From Paragordius varius (taxonomy: Eukaryota; Nematomorpha), in assembly GCA_964247055.1 (NCBI GenBank), contig OZ176056.1, positions 186,001 through 250,000 of the forward strand: a stretch of DNA of 64,000 bases, written 5' to 3'. The notes below the pieces were generated by a model. The model did not search any database. It worked only from the letters and a program-made list of their open reading frames with translations, and was not told the DNA's origin. The first letter of the stretch is position 1. Every line of letters begins with the position of its first letter. Shown in pieces: positions 51,301-64,000 of this stretch. The position numbers were made by a program, and so were the translations under genes.

Positions 51301-52599
51301 CAATACTCAAGTTAAACTTTGTCCTTAAAAATCGGATATTGGTCACCGGTGAACAAAATTATTTTTTATACATTCTCTTAGTAGGACTACATCAAAATAT
51401 AGAGATAGTTTGGCAAACTCTTTCATATCCGATTTTTACAAGATACTTTAAAAATTAATGTATAAAACTAGTCGCATCAATACTCAAGTTAAACTTTGTC
51501 CTTAAAAATCGGATATTGGTCACCGGTGAACAAAATTATTTTTTATACATTCTCTTAGTAAGACTACATCAAAATATAGAGATAGTTTGACAAACTCTTT
51601 CATATCCGATTTTTACAACGATACTTTTTTAAAATTATGGTATTAAACCAGTCGCATCAATACTCAAGTTAAACTTTGTCCTTAAAAATCGGATATTGGT
51701 CACCGGTGAACAAAATTATTTTTTTATACTCTTAGTAAGATTACATCAAAATATAGAGATAGTTTGACAAACTCTTTCATATCCGATTTTTACAACGATA
51801 CTTTTAAAATTATGGTATTAAACCAGTCGCATCAATACTCAAGTTAAACTTTGTCCTTAAAAATCGGATATTGGTCGCCGGTGAACAAAATTATTTTATA
51901 TACATTCTCTTAGTAAGACTACATCAAAATATAGAGATAGTTTGACAAACTCTTTCATATCCGATTTTTACAACGATACTTTAAAAATTAATGTATAAAA
52001 CTAGTCGTATCAATACTCAAGTTAAACTTTGTCCTTAAAAATCGGATATTGGTCACCGGTGAACAAAATTATTTTATTTACATTCTCTTAGCAAGACTAC
52101 ATCAAAATATAGAGATAGTTTGACAAACTCTTTCATATCCGATTTTTACAAGATACTTTAAAAATTATGGTATTAAACCAGTCGCATCAATACTCAAGTT
52201 AAACTTTGTCCTTAAAAATCGGATATTGGTCACCGGTGAACAAAATTATTTTTTATACTCTTAGTAAGACTACATCAAAATATAGAGATAGTTTGACAAA
52301 CTCTTTCATATCCGATTTTTACAACGATACTATAAAAATTATGGTATTAAACCAGTCGCATCAATACTCAAATTAAACTTTGTCCTTAAAAATCGGATAT
52401 TGGTCACCGGTGAACAAAATTATTTTTTATACATTCTCTTAGTAGGACTACATCAAAATATAGAGATAGTTTGGCAAACTCTTTCATATCCGATTTTTAC
52501 AAGATACTTTAAAAATTAATGTATAAAACTAGTCGCATCAATACTCAAGTTAAACTTTGTCCTTAAAAATCGGATATTGGTCACCGGTGAACAAATTTA

Positions 52600-55150
52600 T
52601 TTTTTATACATTCTCTTAGTAAGACTACATCAAAATATAGAGATAGTTTGACAAACTCTTTCATATCCGATTTTTACAACGATACTCTAAAAATTATGGT
52701 ATTAAACCAGTCGCATCAATACTCAAATTAAACTTTGTCCTTAAAAATCGGATATTGGTCACCGGTGAACAAAATTATTTTATATACATTCTCTTAGTAA
52801 GACTACATCAAAATATAGAGATAGTTTGACAAGCTCTTTCATATCCGATATTTACAACGATACTTTAAAAATTAATGTATAAAACTAGTCGCATCAATAC
52901 TCAAGCTAAACATTGTCCTTAAAAATCGGATATTGGTCACCGGTGAACAAAACTATTTTTTATACATTCTCTTAGTAAGACTACATCAAAATATAGAGAT
53001 AGTTTGACAAACTCTTTCATATCCGATTTTTACAACGATACTTTAAAAATTAATGTATAAAACTAGTCGTATCAATAAATCGCATCAATACTCAAGTTAA
53101 ATTTTGTCCTTAAAAATCGGATATTGGTCACCGGTGAACAAAATTATTTTTTATACATTCTCTTAGTAGGACTACATCAAAATATAGAGATAGTTTGGCA
53201 AACTCTTTCATATCCGATTTTTACAAGATACTTTAAAAATTAATGTATAAAACTAGTCGCATCAATACTCAAGTTAAACTTTGTCCTTAAAAATCGGATA
53301 TTGGTCACCGGTGAACAAATTTATTTTTTATACATTCTCTTAGTAAGACTACATCAAAATATAGAGATAGTTTGACAAACTCTTTCATATCCGATTTTTA
53401 CAACGATACTCTAAAAATTATGGTATTAAACCAGTCGCATCAATACTCAAATTAAACTTTGTCCTTAAAAATCGGATATTGGTCACCGGTGAACAAAATA
53501 TTTTATATACATTCTCTTAGTAAGACTACATCAAAATATAGAGATAGTTTGACAAACTCTTTCATATCCGATTTTTACAAGGATACTTTTTTTTAATTAT
53601 GGTATTAAACCAGTCGCATCAATACTCAATTTAAACTTTGTCCTTAAAAATCGGATATTGGTCAGCGGTGAACAAAATAATTTTTTATACATTCTCTTAG
53701 TAAGACTACATCAAAATATAGAGATAGTTTGACAAACTCTTTCATATCCGATTTTTACAACGATACTTTAAAAATTAATGTATAAAACTAGTCGTATCAA
53801 TATATCGCATCAATACTCAAGTTAAATTTGTCCTTAAAAATTGGATATTGGTCACCGGTGAACAAAATTATTTTTTATACATTCTCTTAGTAAGACTACA
53901 TCAAAATATAGAGATAGTTTGGCAAACTCTTTCATATCCGATTTTTACAACGATACTCTAAAAATTATGGTATTAAACCAGTCGCATCAATACTCAAATT
54001 AAACTTTGTCCTTAAAAATCGGATATTGGTCACCGGTGAACAAAATTATTTTATATACATTCTCTTAGTAAGACTACATCAAAATATAGAGATAGTTTGA
54101 CAAGCTCTTTCATATCCGATATTTACAACGATACTTTAAAAATTAATGTATAAAACTACTCGCATCAATACTCAAGCTAAACATTGTCCTTAAAAATCGG
54201 ATATTGGTCACCGGTGAACAAAACTATTTTTTATACATTCTCTTAGTAAGACTACATCAAAATATAGAGATAGTTTGACAAACTCTTTCATATCCGATTT
54301 TTACAACGATACTTTAAAAATTAATGTATAAAACTAGTCGTATCAATAAATCGCATCAATACTCAAGTTAAATTTTGTCCTTAAAAATCGGATATTGGTC
54401 ACCGGTGAACAAAATTATTTTTTATACATTCTCTTAGTAGGACTACATCAAAATATAGAGATAGTTTGGCAAACTCTTTCATATCCGATTTTTACAAGAT
54501 ACTTTAAAAATTAATGTATAAAACTAGTCGCATCAATACTCAAGTTAAACTTTGTCCTTAAAAATCGGATATTGGTCACCGGTGAACAAATTTATTTTTT
54601 ATACATTCTCTTAGTAAGACTACATCAAAATATAGAGATAGTTTGACAAACTCTTTCATATCCGATTTTTACAACGATACTCTAAAAATTATGGTATTAA
54701 ACCAGTCGCATCAATACTCAAATTAAACTTTGTCCTTAAAAATCGGATATTGGTCACCGGTGAACAAAATATTTTATATACATTCTCTTAGTAAGACTAC
54801 ATCAAAATATAGAGATAGTTTGACAAACTCTTTCATATCCGATTTTTACAAGGATACTTTTTTTTAATTATGGTATTAAACCAGTCGCATCAATACTCAA
54901 TTTAAACTTTGTCCTTAAAAATCGGATATTGGTCAGCGGTGAACAAAATAATTTTTTATACATTCTCTTAGTAAGACTACATCAAAATATAGAGATAGTT
55001 TGACAAACTCTTTCATATCCGATTTTTACAACGATACTTTAAAAATTAATGTATAAAACTAGTCGTATCAATAAATCGCATCAATACTCAAGTTAAACTT
55101 TGTCCTTAAAAATTGGATATTGGTCACCGGTGAACAAAATTATTTTTTAT
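52600..55150 (+). repeat. Sat2 seven-monomer tandem duplication (1271 bp)
   Basis: AAGCTCTTTCATATCCGATA occurs at 52831 and 54102, and TACAAGGATAC with a following eight-T run has its GGATAC at 53581 and 54852. Both pairs are 1271 bp apart. The variant GTCAGCGGTGAACAAAATAAT follows the second marker in both copies. Seven monomers of 178 bp plus two 13-bp insertions, less 1 bp, account for the length. Confidence 0.8.
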
Positions 55151-58100
55151 ACATTCTCTTAGTAAGACTACATCAAAATATAGAGATAGTTTGGCAAACT
55201 CTTTCATATCCGATTTTTACAACGATACTTTAAAAATTAATGTATAAAACTAGTCGCATCAATACTCAAGTTAAACTTTTTCCTTAAAAATCGAATATTG
55301 GTCACCGGTGAACAAAATTATTTTTTTTACATTCTCTTAGTAAGACTACATCAAAATATAGAAATAGTTTGACACACTCTTTCATATCCGATTTTCACAA
55401 CGATACTTTAAAAATTAATGTATAAAACTAGTCGCATCAATACTCAAGTTAAACTTTGTCCTTAAAAATCGGATATTGGTCACCGGTGAACAAAACTATT
55501 TTTTATACATTCTCTTAGTAAGACTACATCAAAATATAGAAATAGTTTGACAAACTCTTTCATATCCGATTTTTACAACGATACTTTAAAAATTAATGTA
55601 TTAAACTAGTCGCATCAATACTCAAGTTAAACTTTGTCCTTAAAAATCGGATATTGGTCACCGGTGAACAAAACTATTTTTTATACATTCTCTTAGTAAG
55701 ACTACATCAAAATATAGAGATAATTTGGCAAACTCTTTCATATCCGATTTTTACAACGATACTTTAAAAATTAATGTATAAAACTAGTCGTATCAATAAA
55801 TCGCATCAATACTCAAGTTAAACTTTGTCCTTAAAAATCGGATATTGGTCACCGGTGCACAAATTTATTTTTTATACATTCTCTTAGTAAGACTACATCA
55901 AAATATAGAGATAGTTTGACAAACTCTTTCATATCCGATTTTTACAACGATACTTTAAAAATTATCGTATTAAACCAGTCGCATCAATACTCAAGTTAAA
56001 CTTTGTCCTTAAAAATCGGATATTGGTCACCGGTGAACAAAACTATTTTTTATACATTCTCTTAGTAAGACTACATCAAACTATAGAGATAATTTGACAA
56101 ACTCTTTCATATCCGATTTTTACAACGATACTTTAAAAATTAATGTATTAAACCAGTCGCATCAATACTCAAGTTAAACTTTGTCCTTAAAAATCGGATA
56201 TTGGTCACCGGTGCACAAATTTATTTTTTATACATTCTCTTAGTAAGACTACATCAAAATATAGAGATAGTTTGACAAACTCTTTCATATCCGATTTTTA
56301 CAACGATACTTTAAAAATTATGGTATTAAACCAGTCGCATCAATACTCAAGTTAAACTTTGTCCTTAAAAATCGGATATTGGTCACCGGTGAACAAAACT
56401 ATTTTTTATACATTCTCTTAGTAAGACTACATCAAACTATAGAGATAATTTGACAAACTCTTTCATATCCGATTTTTACAACGATACTTTAAAAATTAAT
56501 GTATAAAACTAGTCGTATCAATAAATCGCATCAATACTCAAGTTAAACTTTGTCCTTAAAAATCGGATATTGGTCACCGGTGAACAAAATTATTTTTTTT
56601 ACATTCTCTTAGTAAGAGTACATCAAAATATAGAAATAGTTTGACAAACTCTTTTATATCCGATTTTTACAACGATACTTTAAAAATTAATGTATTAAAC
56701 TAGTCGCATCAATACTCAAGTTAAACTTTGTCCTTAAAAATCGGATATTGGTCATCGGTGAACAAAATTATTTTTTATACATTCTCTTATCAAGACTACA
56801 TCAAAATATAGAGATAGTTTGACAAACTCTTTCATATCCGATTTTTACAACGATACTTTAAAAACTAATGTATAAAACTAGTCGCATCAATACTCAAGTT
56901 AAACTTTGTCCTTAAAAATCGAATATTGTTCACCGGTGAACAAAATTATTTTTTTTACATTCTCTTAGTAAGACTACATCAAAATATAGAAATAGTTTGA
57001 CAAACTCTTTCATATCCGATTTTTACAACGATACTTTAATAATTAATGTATAAAACTAGTCGCATCAATACTCAAGTTAAACTTTGTCCTTAAAAATCGG
57101 ATATTGGTCACCGGTGAACAAAATTATTTTTTATACATTCTCTTAGTAAGACTACATCAAAATATAGAAATAGTTTGACAAACTCTTTGATATCCGATTT
57201 TTACAACGATACTTTAAAAATTAATGTATAAAACTAGTCGCATCAATACTCAAGTTAAACTTTGTCCTTAAAAATCGAATATTGGTCACAAGTGAACAAA
57301 ATTATTTTTTATACATTCTCTTAGCAAGACTACATCAAAATATAGAAATAGTTTGACAAACTCTTTCATATCCGATTTTTACAACGATACTTTAAAAATT
57401 AATGTATTAAACCAGTCGCATCAATACTCAAGTTAAACTTTGTCCTTAAAAATCGGATATTGGTCACCGGTGCACAAATTTATTTTTTATACATTCTCTT
57501 AGTAAGACTACATCAAAATATAGAGATAGTTTAAACTCTTTCATATCCGATTTTTACAACGATACTTTAAAAATTAATGTATAAAACTAGTCGTATCAAT
57601 AAATCGCATCAATACTCAAGTTAAAGTTTGTCCTTAAAAATTGGATATTGGTCACCGGTGAACAAAATTATTTTTTATACATTCTCTTAGTAAGACTACA
57701 TCAAAATATAGAGATAGTTTGGCAAACTCTTTCATATCCGATTTTTACAACGATACTTTAAAAATTAATGTATAAAACTAGTCGCATCAATATCCAAGTT
57801 AAACTTTTTCCTTAAAAATCGAATTTTGGTCACCGGTGAACAAAATTATTTTTTTTACATTCTCTTAGTAAGACTACATCAAAATATAGAAATAGTTTGA
57901 CACATTCTTTCATATCCGATTTTCACAACCATACTTTAAAAATTAATGTATAAAACTAGTCGCATCAATACTCAAGTTAAACTTTGTCCTTAAAAATCGG
58001 ATATTGGTGACCGGTGAACAAAACTATTTTTTATACATTCTCTTAGTAAGACTACATCAAAATATAGAAATAGTTTGACAAACTCTTTCATATCCGATTT

Positions 58101-61100
58101 TTACAACGATACTTTAAAAATTAATGTATTAAACTAGTCGCATCAATACTCAAGTTAAACTTTGTCCTTAAAAATCAGATATTGGTCACCGGTGAACAAA
58201 ACTATTTTTTATACATTCTCTTAGTAAGACTACATCAAAATATAGAGATAATTTGGCAAACTCTTTCATATCCGATTTTTACAACGATACTTTAAAAATT
58301 AATGTATAAAACTAGTCGTATCAATAAATCGCATCAATACTCAAGTTAAACTTTGTCCTTAAAAATCGGATATTGGTCACCGGTGCACAAATTTATTTTT
58401 TATACATTCTCTTAGTAAGACTACATCAAAATATAGAGATAGTTTGACAACTCTTTCATATCTGATTTTTACAACGATACTTTAAAAATTATCGTATTAA
58501 ACCAGTCGCATCAATACTCAAGTTAAAGTTTGTCCTTAAAAATCGGATATTGGTCACCGGTAAATAGTTTGACACATTCTTTCATATCCGATTTTCACAA
58601 CGATACTTTAAAAATTAATGTATAAAACTAGTCGCATCAATACTCAAGTTAAACTTTGTCCTTAAAAATCGGATATTGGTCACCGGTGAACAAAACTATT
58701 TTTTATACATTCTCTTAGTAAGACTACATCAAACTATAGAGATAATTTGACAAACTCTTTCATATCCAATTTTTACAACGATACTTTAAAAATTAATGTA
58801 TTAAACCAGTCGCATCAATACTCAAGTTAAACTTTGTCCTTAAAAATCGGATATTGGTCACCGGTGCACAAATTTATTTTTTATACATTCTCTTAGTAAG
58901 ACTACATCAAAATATAGAGATAGTTTGACAAACTCTTTCATATCCGATTTTTACAACGATACTTTAAAAATTATGGTATTAAACCAGTCGCATCAATACT
59001 CAAGTTAAACTTTGTCCTTAAAAATCGGATATTGGTCACCGGTGAACAAAACTATTTTTTATACATTCTCTTAGTAAGACTACATCAAACTATAGAGATA
59101 ATTTGACAAACTCTTTCATATCCGATTTTTACAACGATACTTTAAAAATTATCGTATTAAACCAGTCGCATCAATACTCAAGTTAAACTTTGTCCTTAAA
59201 AATCGGATATTGGTCACCGGTGAACAAAACTATTTTTTATACATTCTCTTAGTAAGACTACATCAAACTATAGAGATAATTTGACAAACTCTTTCATATC
59301 CGATTTTTACAACGATACCTCTAAAAATTAATGTATTAAACCAGTCGCATCAATACTCAAGTTAAACTTTGTCCTTAAAAATCGGATATTGGTCACCGGT
59401 GCACAAATTTATTTTTTATACATTCTCTTAGTAAGACTACATCAAAATATAGAGATAGTTTGACAAACTCTTTCATATCCGATTTTTACAACGATACTTT
59501 AAAAATTAATGTATAAAACTAGTCGTATCAATAAATCGCATCAATACTCAAGTTAAACTTTGTCCTTAAAAATTGGATATTGGTCACCGGTGAACAAAAT
59601 TATTTTTTATACATTCTCTTAGTAAGACTACATCAAAATATAGAGATAGTTTGGCAAACTCTTTAATATCCGAGTTTTACAACGATACTTTAAAAATTAA
59701 TGTATAAAACTAGTCGCATCAATACTCAAGTTAAACTTTTTCCTTAAAAATCGAATATTGGTCACCGGTGAACAAAATTATTTTTTTTACATTCTCTTAG
59801 TAAGACTACATCAAAATATAGAAATAGTTTGACACATTCTTTCATATCCGATTTACACAACGATACTTTAAAAATTAATGTATAAAACTAGTCGCATCAA
59901 TACTCAAGTTAAACTTTGTCCTTAAAAATCGGATATTGGTCACCGGTGAACAAAACTATTTTTTATACATTCTCTTAGTAAGACTACATCAAAATATAGA
60001 AATAGTTTGACAAACTCTTTCATATCCGATTTTTACAACGATACTTTAAAAATTAATGTATTAAACTAGTCGCATCAATACTCAAGTTAAACTTTGTCCT
60101 TAAAAATCGGATATTGGTCACCGGTGAACAAAACTATTTTTTATACATTCTCTTAGTAAGACTACATCAAAATATAGAGATAATTTGGCAAACTCTTTCA
60201 TATCCGATTTTTACAACGATACTTTAAAAATTAATGTATAAAACTAGTCGTATCAATAAATCGCATCAATACTCAAGTTAAACTTTGTCCTTAAAAATCG
60301 GATATTGGTCACCGGTGCACAAATTTATTTTTTATACATTCTCTTAGTAAGACTACATCAAAATATAGAGATAGTTTGACAAACTCTTTCATATCCGATT
60401 TTTACAACGATACTTTAAAAATTATCGTATTAAACCAGTCGCATCAATACTCAAGTTAAACTTTGTCCTTAAAAATCGGATATTGGTCACCGGTGAACAA
60501 AACTATTTTTTATACATTCTCTTAGTAAGACTACATCAAACTATAGAGATAATTTGACAAACTCTTTCATATCCGATTTTTACAACGATACTTTAAAAAT
60601 TAATGTATTAAACCAGTCGCATCAATACTCAAGTTAAACTTTGTCCTTAAAAATCGGATATTGGTCACCGGTGCACAAATTTATTTTTTATACATTCTCT
60701 TAGTAAGACTACATCAAAATATAGAGATAGTTTGACAAACTCTTTCATATCCGATTTTTACAACGATACTTTAAAAATTATGGTATTAAACCAGTCGCAT
60801 CAATACTCAAGTTAAACTTTGTCCTTAAAAATCGGATATTGGTCACCGGTGAACAAAACTATTTTTTATACATTCTCTTAGTAAGACTACATCAAACTAT
60901 AGAGATAATTTGACAAACTCTTTCATATCCGATTTTTACAACGATACTTTAAAAATTAATGTATAAAACTAGTCGTATCAATAAATCGCATCAATACTCA
61001 AGTTAAACTTTGTCCTTAAAAATCGGATATTGGTCACCGGTGAACAAAATTATTTTTTTTACATTCTCTTAGTAAGAGTACATCAAAATATAGAAATAGT

Positions 61101-61985
61101 TTGACAAACTCTTTTATATCCGATTTTTACAACGATACTTTAAAAATTAATGTATTAAACTAGTCGCATCAATACTCAAGTTAAACTTTGTCCTTAAAAA
61201 TCGGATATTGGTCATCGGTGAACAAAATTATTTTTTATACATTCTCTTATCAAGACTACATCAAAATATAGAGATAGTTTGACAAACTCTTTCATATCCG
61301 ATTTTTACAACGATACTTTAAAAATTAATGTATAAAACTAGTCGCATCAATACTCAAGTTAAACTTTGTCCTTAAAAATCGAATATTGGTCACCGGTGAA
61401 CAAAATTATTTTTTTTACATTCTCTTATTAAGACTACATCAAAATATAGAAATAGTTTGACAAACTCTTTCATATCCGATTTTTACAACGATACTTTAAT
61501 AATTAATGTATAAAACTAGTCGCATCAATACTCAAGTTAAACTTTGTCCTTAAAAATCGGATATTGGTCACCGGTGAACAAAATTATTTTTTATACATTC
61601 TCTTAGTAAGACTACATCAAAATATAGAAATAGTTTGACAAACTCTTTCATATCCGATTTTTACAACGATACTTTAAAAATTAATGTATAAAACTAGTCG
61701 CATCAATACTCAAGTTAAACTTTGTCCTTAAAAATCGAATATTGGTCACCGGTGAACAAAATTATTTTTTATACATTCTCTTAGCAAGACTACATCAAAA
61801 TATAGAAATAGTTTGACAAACTCTTTCATATCCGATTTTTACAACGATACTTTAAAAATTAATGTATTAAACCAGTCGCATCAATACTCAAGTTAAACTT
61901 TGTCCTTAAAAATCGGATATTGGTCACCGGTGCACAAATTTATTTTTTATACATTCTCTTAGTAAGACTACATCAAAATATAGAG
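54960..61985 (+). repeat. Sat2 block of about 2.5 kb in three copies
   Basis: Copies begin near 54960, 57490 and 59420. The first and third match at an offset of exactly 4460 bp at many variant sites: AATTGGATAT (55111, 59571), GTAAGAGTACATC (56613, 61073) and GTCATCGGTG (56751, 61211). The middle copy has AATTGG at 57639, offsets 2528 and 1932. The copies share the GGTGCACAAATTTA variant, which is not seen before about 55850. The middle copy is shorter and contains a deleted monomer at 58552-58678. Confidence 0.8.
58552..58678 (+). repeat. Sat2 truncated monomer, about 126 bp
   Basis: After TTGGTCACCGGT the sequence passes directly to AAATAGTTTGACACATTC, omitting about 52 bp that normally hold GAACAAAATTATT, the CATTCTCTTAG segment and ACATCAAAATATAG. 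The right part has the ACACATTC and TTTTCACAAC variants seen in the unit at about 57900, so the joint probably fused two different monomers. The TCACCGGTGA palindrome is interrupted to TCACCGGTAA here. Confidence 0.82.
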
Positions 61986-64000
61986 ATAGTTTGACAAACT
62001 CTTTCATATCCGATTTTTACAACGATACTTTAAAAATTATGGTATTAAACCAGTCGCATCAATACTCAAGTTAAACTTTGTCCTTAAAAATCGGATATTG
62101 GTCACCGGTGAACAAAACTATTTTTTATACATTCTCTTAGTAAGACTACATCAAACTATAGAGATAATTTGACAAACTCTTTCATATCCGATTTTTACAA
62201 CGATACTTTAAAAATTAATGTATAAAACTAGTCGTATCAATAAATCGCATCAATACTCAAGTTAAACTTTGTCCTTAAAAATCGGAGAATGGTCACCGGT
62301 TAACAAAATTATTTTTTATTCATTCTCTTAGTAGGACTACATTAAAATATAGAGATAGTTTGGCAAACTGTTTCATATCCGATTTTTACAACGATACTTT
62401 AAAAATTAATGTATAAAACTAGTCGCATCAATACTCAAGTTAAACTTTGTCCTTAAAAATCGAATATTGGTCACCGGTGAACAAAATTATTTTTTATACA
62501 TTCTCTTAGTAAGACTACATCAAAATATAGAAATAGTTTGACAAACTCTTTCATATCCGATTTTTACAACGATACTTTAAAAATTAATGTATTAAACCAG
62601 TCGCATCAATACTCAAGTTAAACTTTGTCCTTAAAAATCGGATATTGGTCACCGGTGCACAAATTTATTTTTATACATTCTCTTAGTAAGACTACATCAA
62701 AATATAGAGATAGTTTGACAAACTCTTTCATATCCGATTTTTACAACGATACTTTAAAAATTATGGTATTAAACCAGTCGCATCAATACTCAAGTTAAAC
62801 TTTGTCCTTAAAAATCGGATATTGGTCACCGGTGAACAAAACTATTTTTTATACATTCTCTTAGTAAGACTACATCAAACTATAGAGATAATTTGACAAA
62901 CTCTTTCATATCCGATTTTTACAACGATACTTTAAAAATTAATGTATAAAACTAGTCGTATCAATAAATCGCATCAATACTCAAGTTAAACTTTGTCCTT
63001 AAAAATCGGATATTGGTCACCGGTGAACAAAATTATTTTTTATACATTCTCTTAGTAAGACTACATCAAAATATAGAAATAGTTTGACAAACTCTTTCAT
63101 ATCCGATTTTTACAACGATACTTTAAAAATTAATGTATAAAACTAGTCGTATCAATAAATCGCATCAATACTCAAGTTAAACTTTGTCCTTAAAAATCGG
63201 ATATTGGTCACCGGTGAACAAAATTATTTTTTATACATTCTCTTAGTAGGACTACATCAAAATATAGAGATAGTTTGGCAAACTGTTACATATCCGATTT
63301 TTACAACGATACTTTAAAAATTAATGTATAAAACTAGTCGTATCAATAAATCGCATCAATACTCAAGTTAAACTTTGTCCTTAAAAATCGAATATTGGTC
63401 ACCGGTGAACAAAATTATTTTTTATACATTCTCTTAGTAGGACTACATCAAAATATAGAGATAGTTTGGCAAAGTGTTACATATCCGATTTTTACAACGA
63501 TACTTTAAAAATTAATGTATAAAACTAGTCGCATCAATACTCAAGTTAAACTTTGTCCTTAAAAATCGAATATTGGTCACCGGTGAACAAAATTATTTTT
63601 TTTACATTCTCTTAGTAAGACTACATCAAAATATAGAAATAGTTTGACAAACTCTTTCATATCCGATTTTTACAACGATACTTTAATAATTAATGTATAA
63701 AACTAGTCGCATCAATACTCAAGTTAAACTTTGTCCTTAAAAATCGGATATTGGTCACCGGTGAACAAAATTATTTTTTATACATTCTCTTAGTAAGACT
63801 ACATCAAAATATAGAAATAGTTTGACAAACTCTTTCATATCCGATTTTTACAACGATACTTTAAAAATTAATGTATAAAACTAGTCGCATCAATACTCAA
63901 GTTAAACTTTATCCTTAAAAATCAGATATTGGTCACCGGTGAACAAAATAATTTTTTATACATTTTCTTAGTAAGACTACATATAAAAATATAGAGATAG

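Larger units (their letters stand above)
47017..64000. repeat. Satellite 2: 178-bp tandem array, about 95 copies
   Basis: The motif GGTCACCGGTGAAC recurs at 47189, 47367, 47543, 47724, 47902, 48093, 48271, 48445 and onward. The intervals are 178 bp in plain units, 191 bp where a 13-bp internal duplication is present, and 174 bp where TATACATTCTC is shortened to TATACTC. All copies share one orientation and the array runs past the right edge of the window. Copies are very similar and share recurring variant sites. No coding sequence is present. I do not recognise it as a named family, and by eye it is not homologous to Sat1. Confidence 0.98.

Noticed and set aside
1..64000. Common ancestry of Sat1 and Sat2, based on ATCGGA, TATAA and TCACC in both
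   Set aside because: The order and spacing of these short words differ: ATCGGA to TCACC is about 100 bp in Sat1 and about 5 bp in Sat2, and no longer alignment was found by eye. Chance in AT-rich DNA is enough.
1..64000. tRNA, rRNA, SINE or promoter signals in the arrays
   Set aside because: No A/B-box pair, cloverleaf or rRNA-like segment was seen. TATAA-like strings are abundant only because of base composition.

Overview
The window is eukaryotic heterochromatin with no host gene, RNA gene or bacterial-type signal that I can support. It holds three unrelated tandem-repeat arrays and one broken non-LTR retrotransposon. The retrotransposon is RTE/BovB-like, and the DNA is very AT-rich with satellite monomers near 175 bp. 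This fits an animal, most likely an arthropod and perhaps an insect. I cannot name the species. The location could be a centromere, a pericentromere or another heterochromatic block, but the sequence alone does not decide between these.

Layout: (1) 1-32047 is satellite 1 (Sat1), a 173-bp monomer in about 185 head-to-tail copies that runs off the left edge. Several monomer classes are mixed, and blocks of 3 to 26 monomers have been duplicated. Each monomer carries several dyads, including a 24-bp perfect palindrome and, in one class, a CCCCAAA/TTTGGGG dyad. (2) 32048-34726 is an RTE-clade LINE fragment. Its endonuclease half lies on the minus strand and its reverse-transcriptase half on the plus strand, the geometry of a 5' inversion. 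Both halves are truncated and the RT half has two frameshifts. (3) 34727-47016 is a TTTTA pentanucleotide array of about 12 kb, interrupted by a 200-N assembly gap at 35001-35200. It has its own larger-scale duplications. (4) 47017-64000 is satellite 2 (Sat2), a 178-bp monomer (191 bp with a 13-bp internal duplication) in about 95 copies that runs off the right edge. Each monomer holds a perfect 14-bp inverted repeat, an odd palindrome AGTTTG-R-CAAACT and the palindrome TCACCGGTGA.

No set of genes works together here. The interest is structural. Two different dyad-rich satellites face each other across a LINE remnant and a huge pentamer array, and the LINE runs straight into the pentamer. One reading is that the pentamer grew from a LINE-associated tail. 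The adjacency of the two satellites rests on a scaffold join inside the pentamer array and should be confirmed with spanning reads. Copy numbers are estimated from array length divided by monomer length. Block offsets were read by aligning diagnostic variants by eye.
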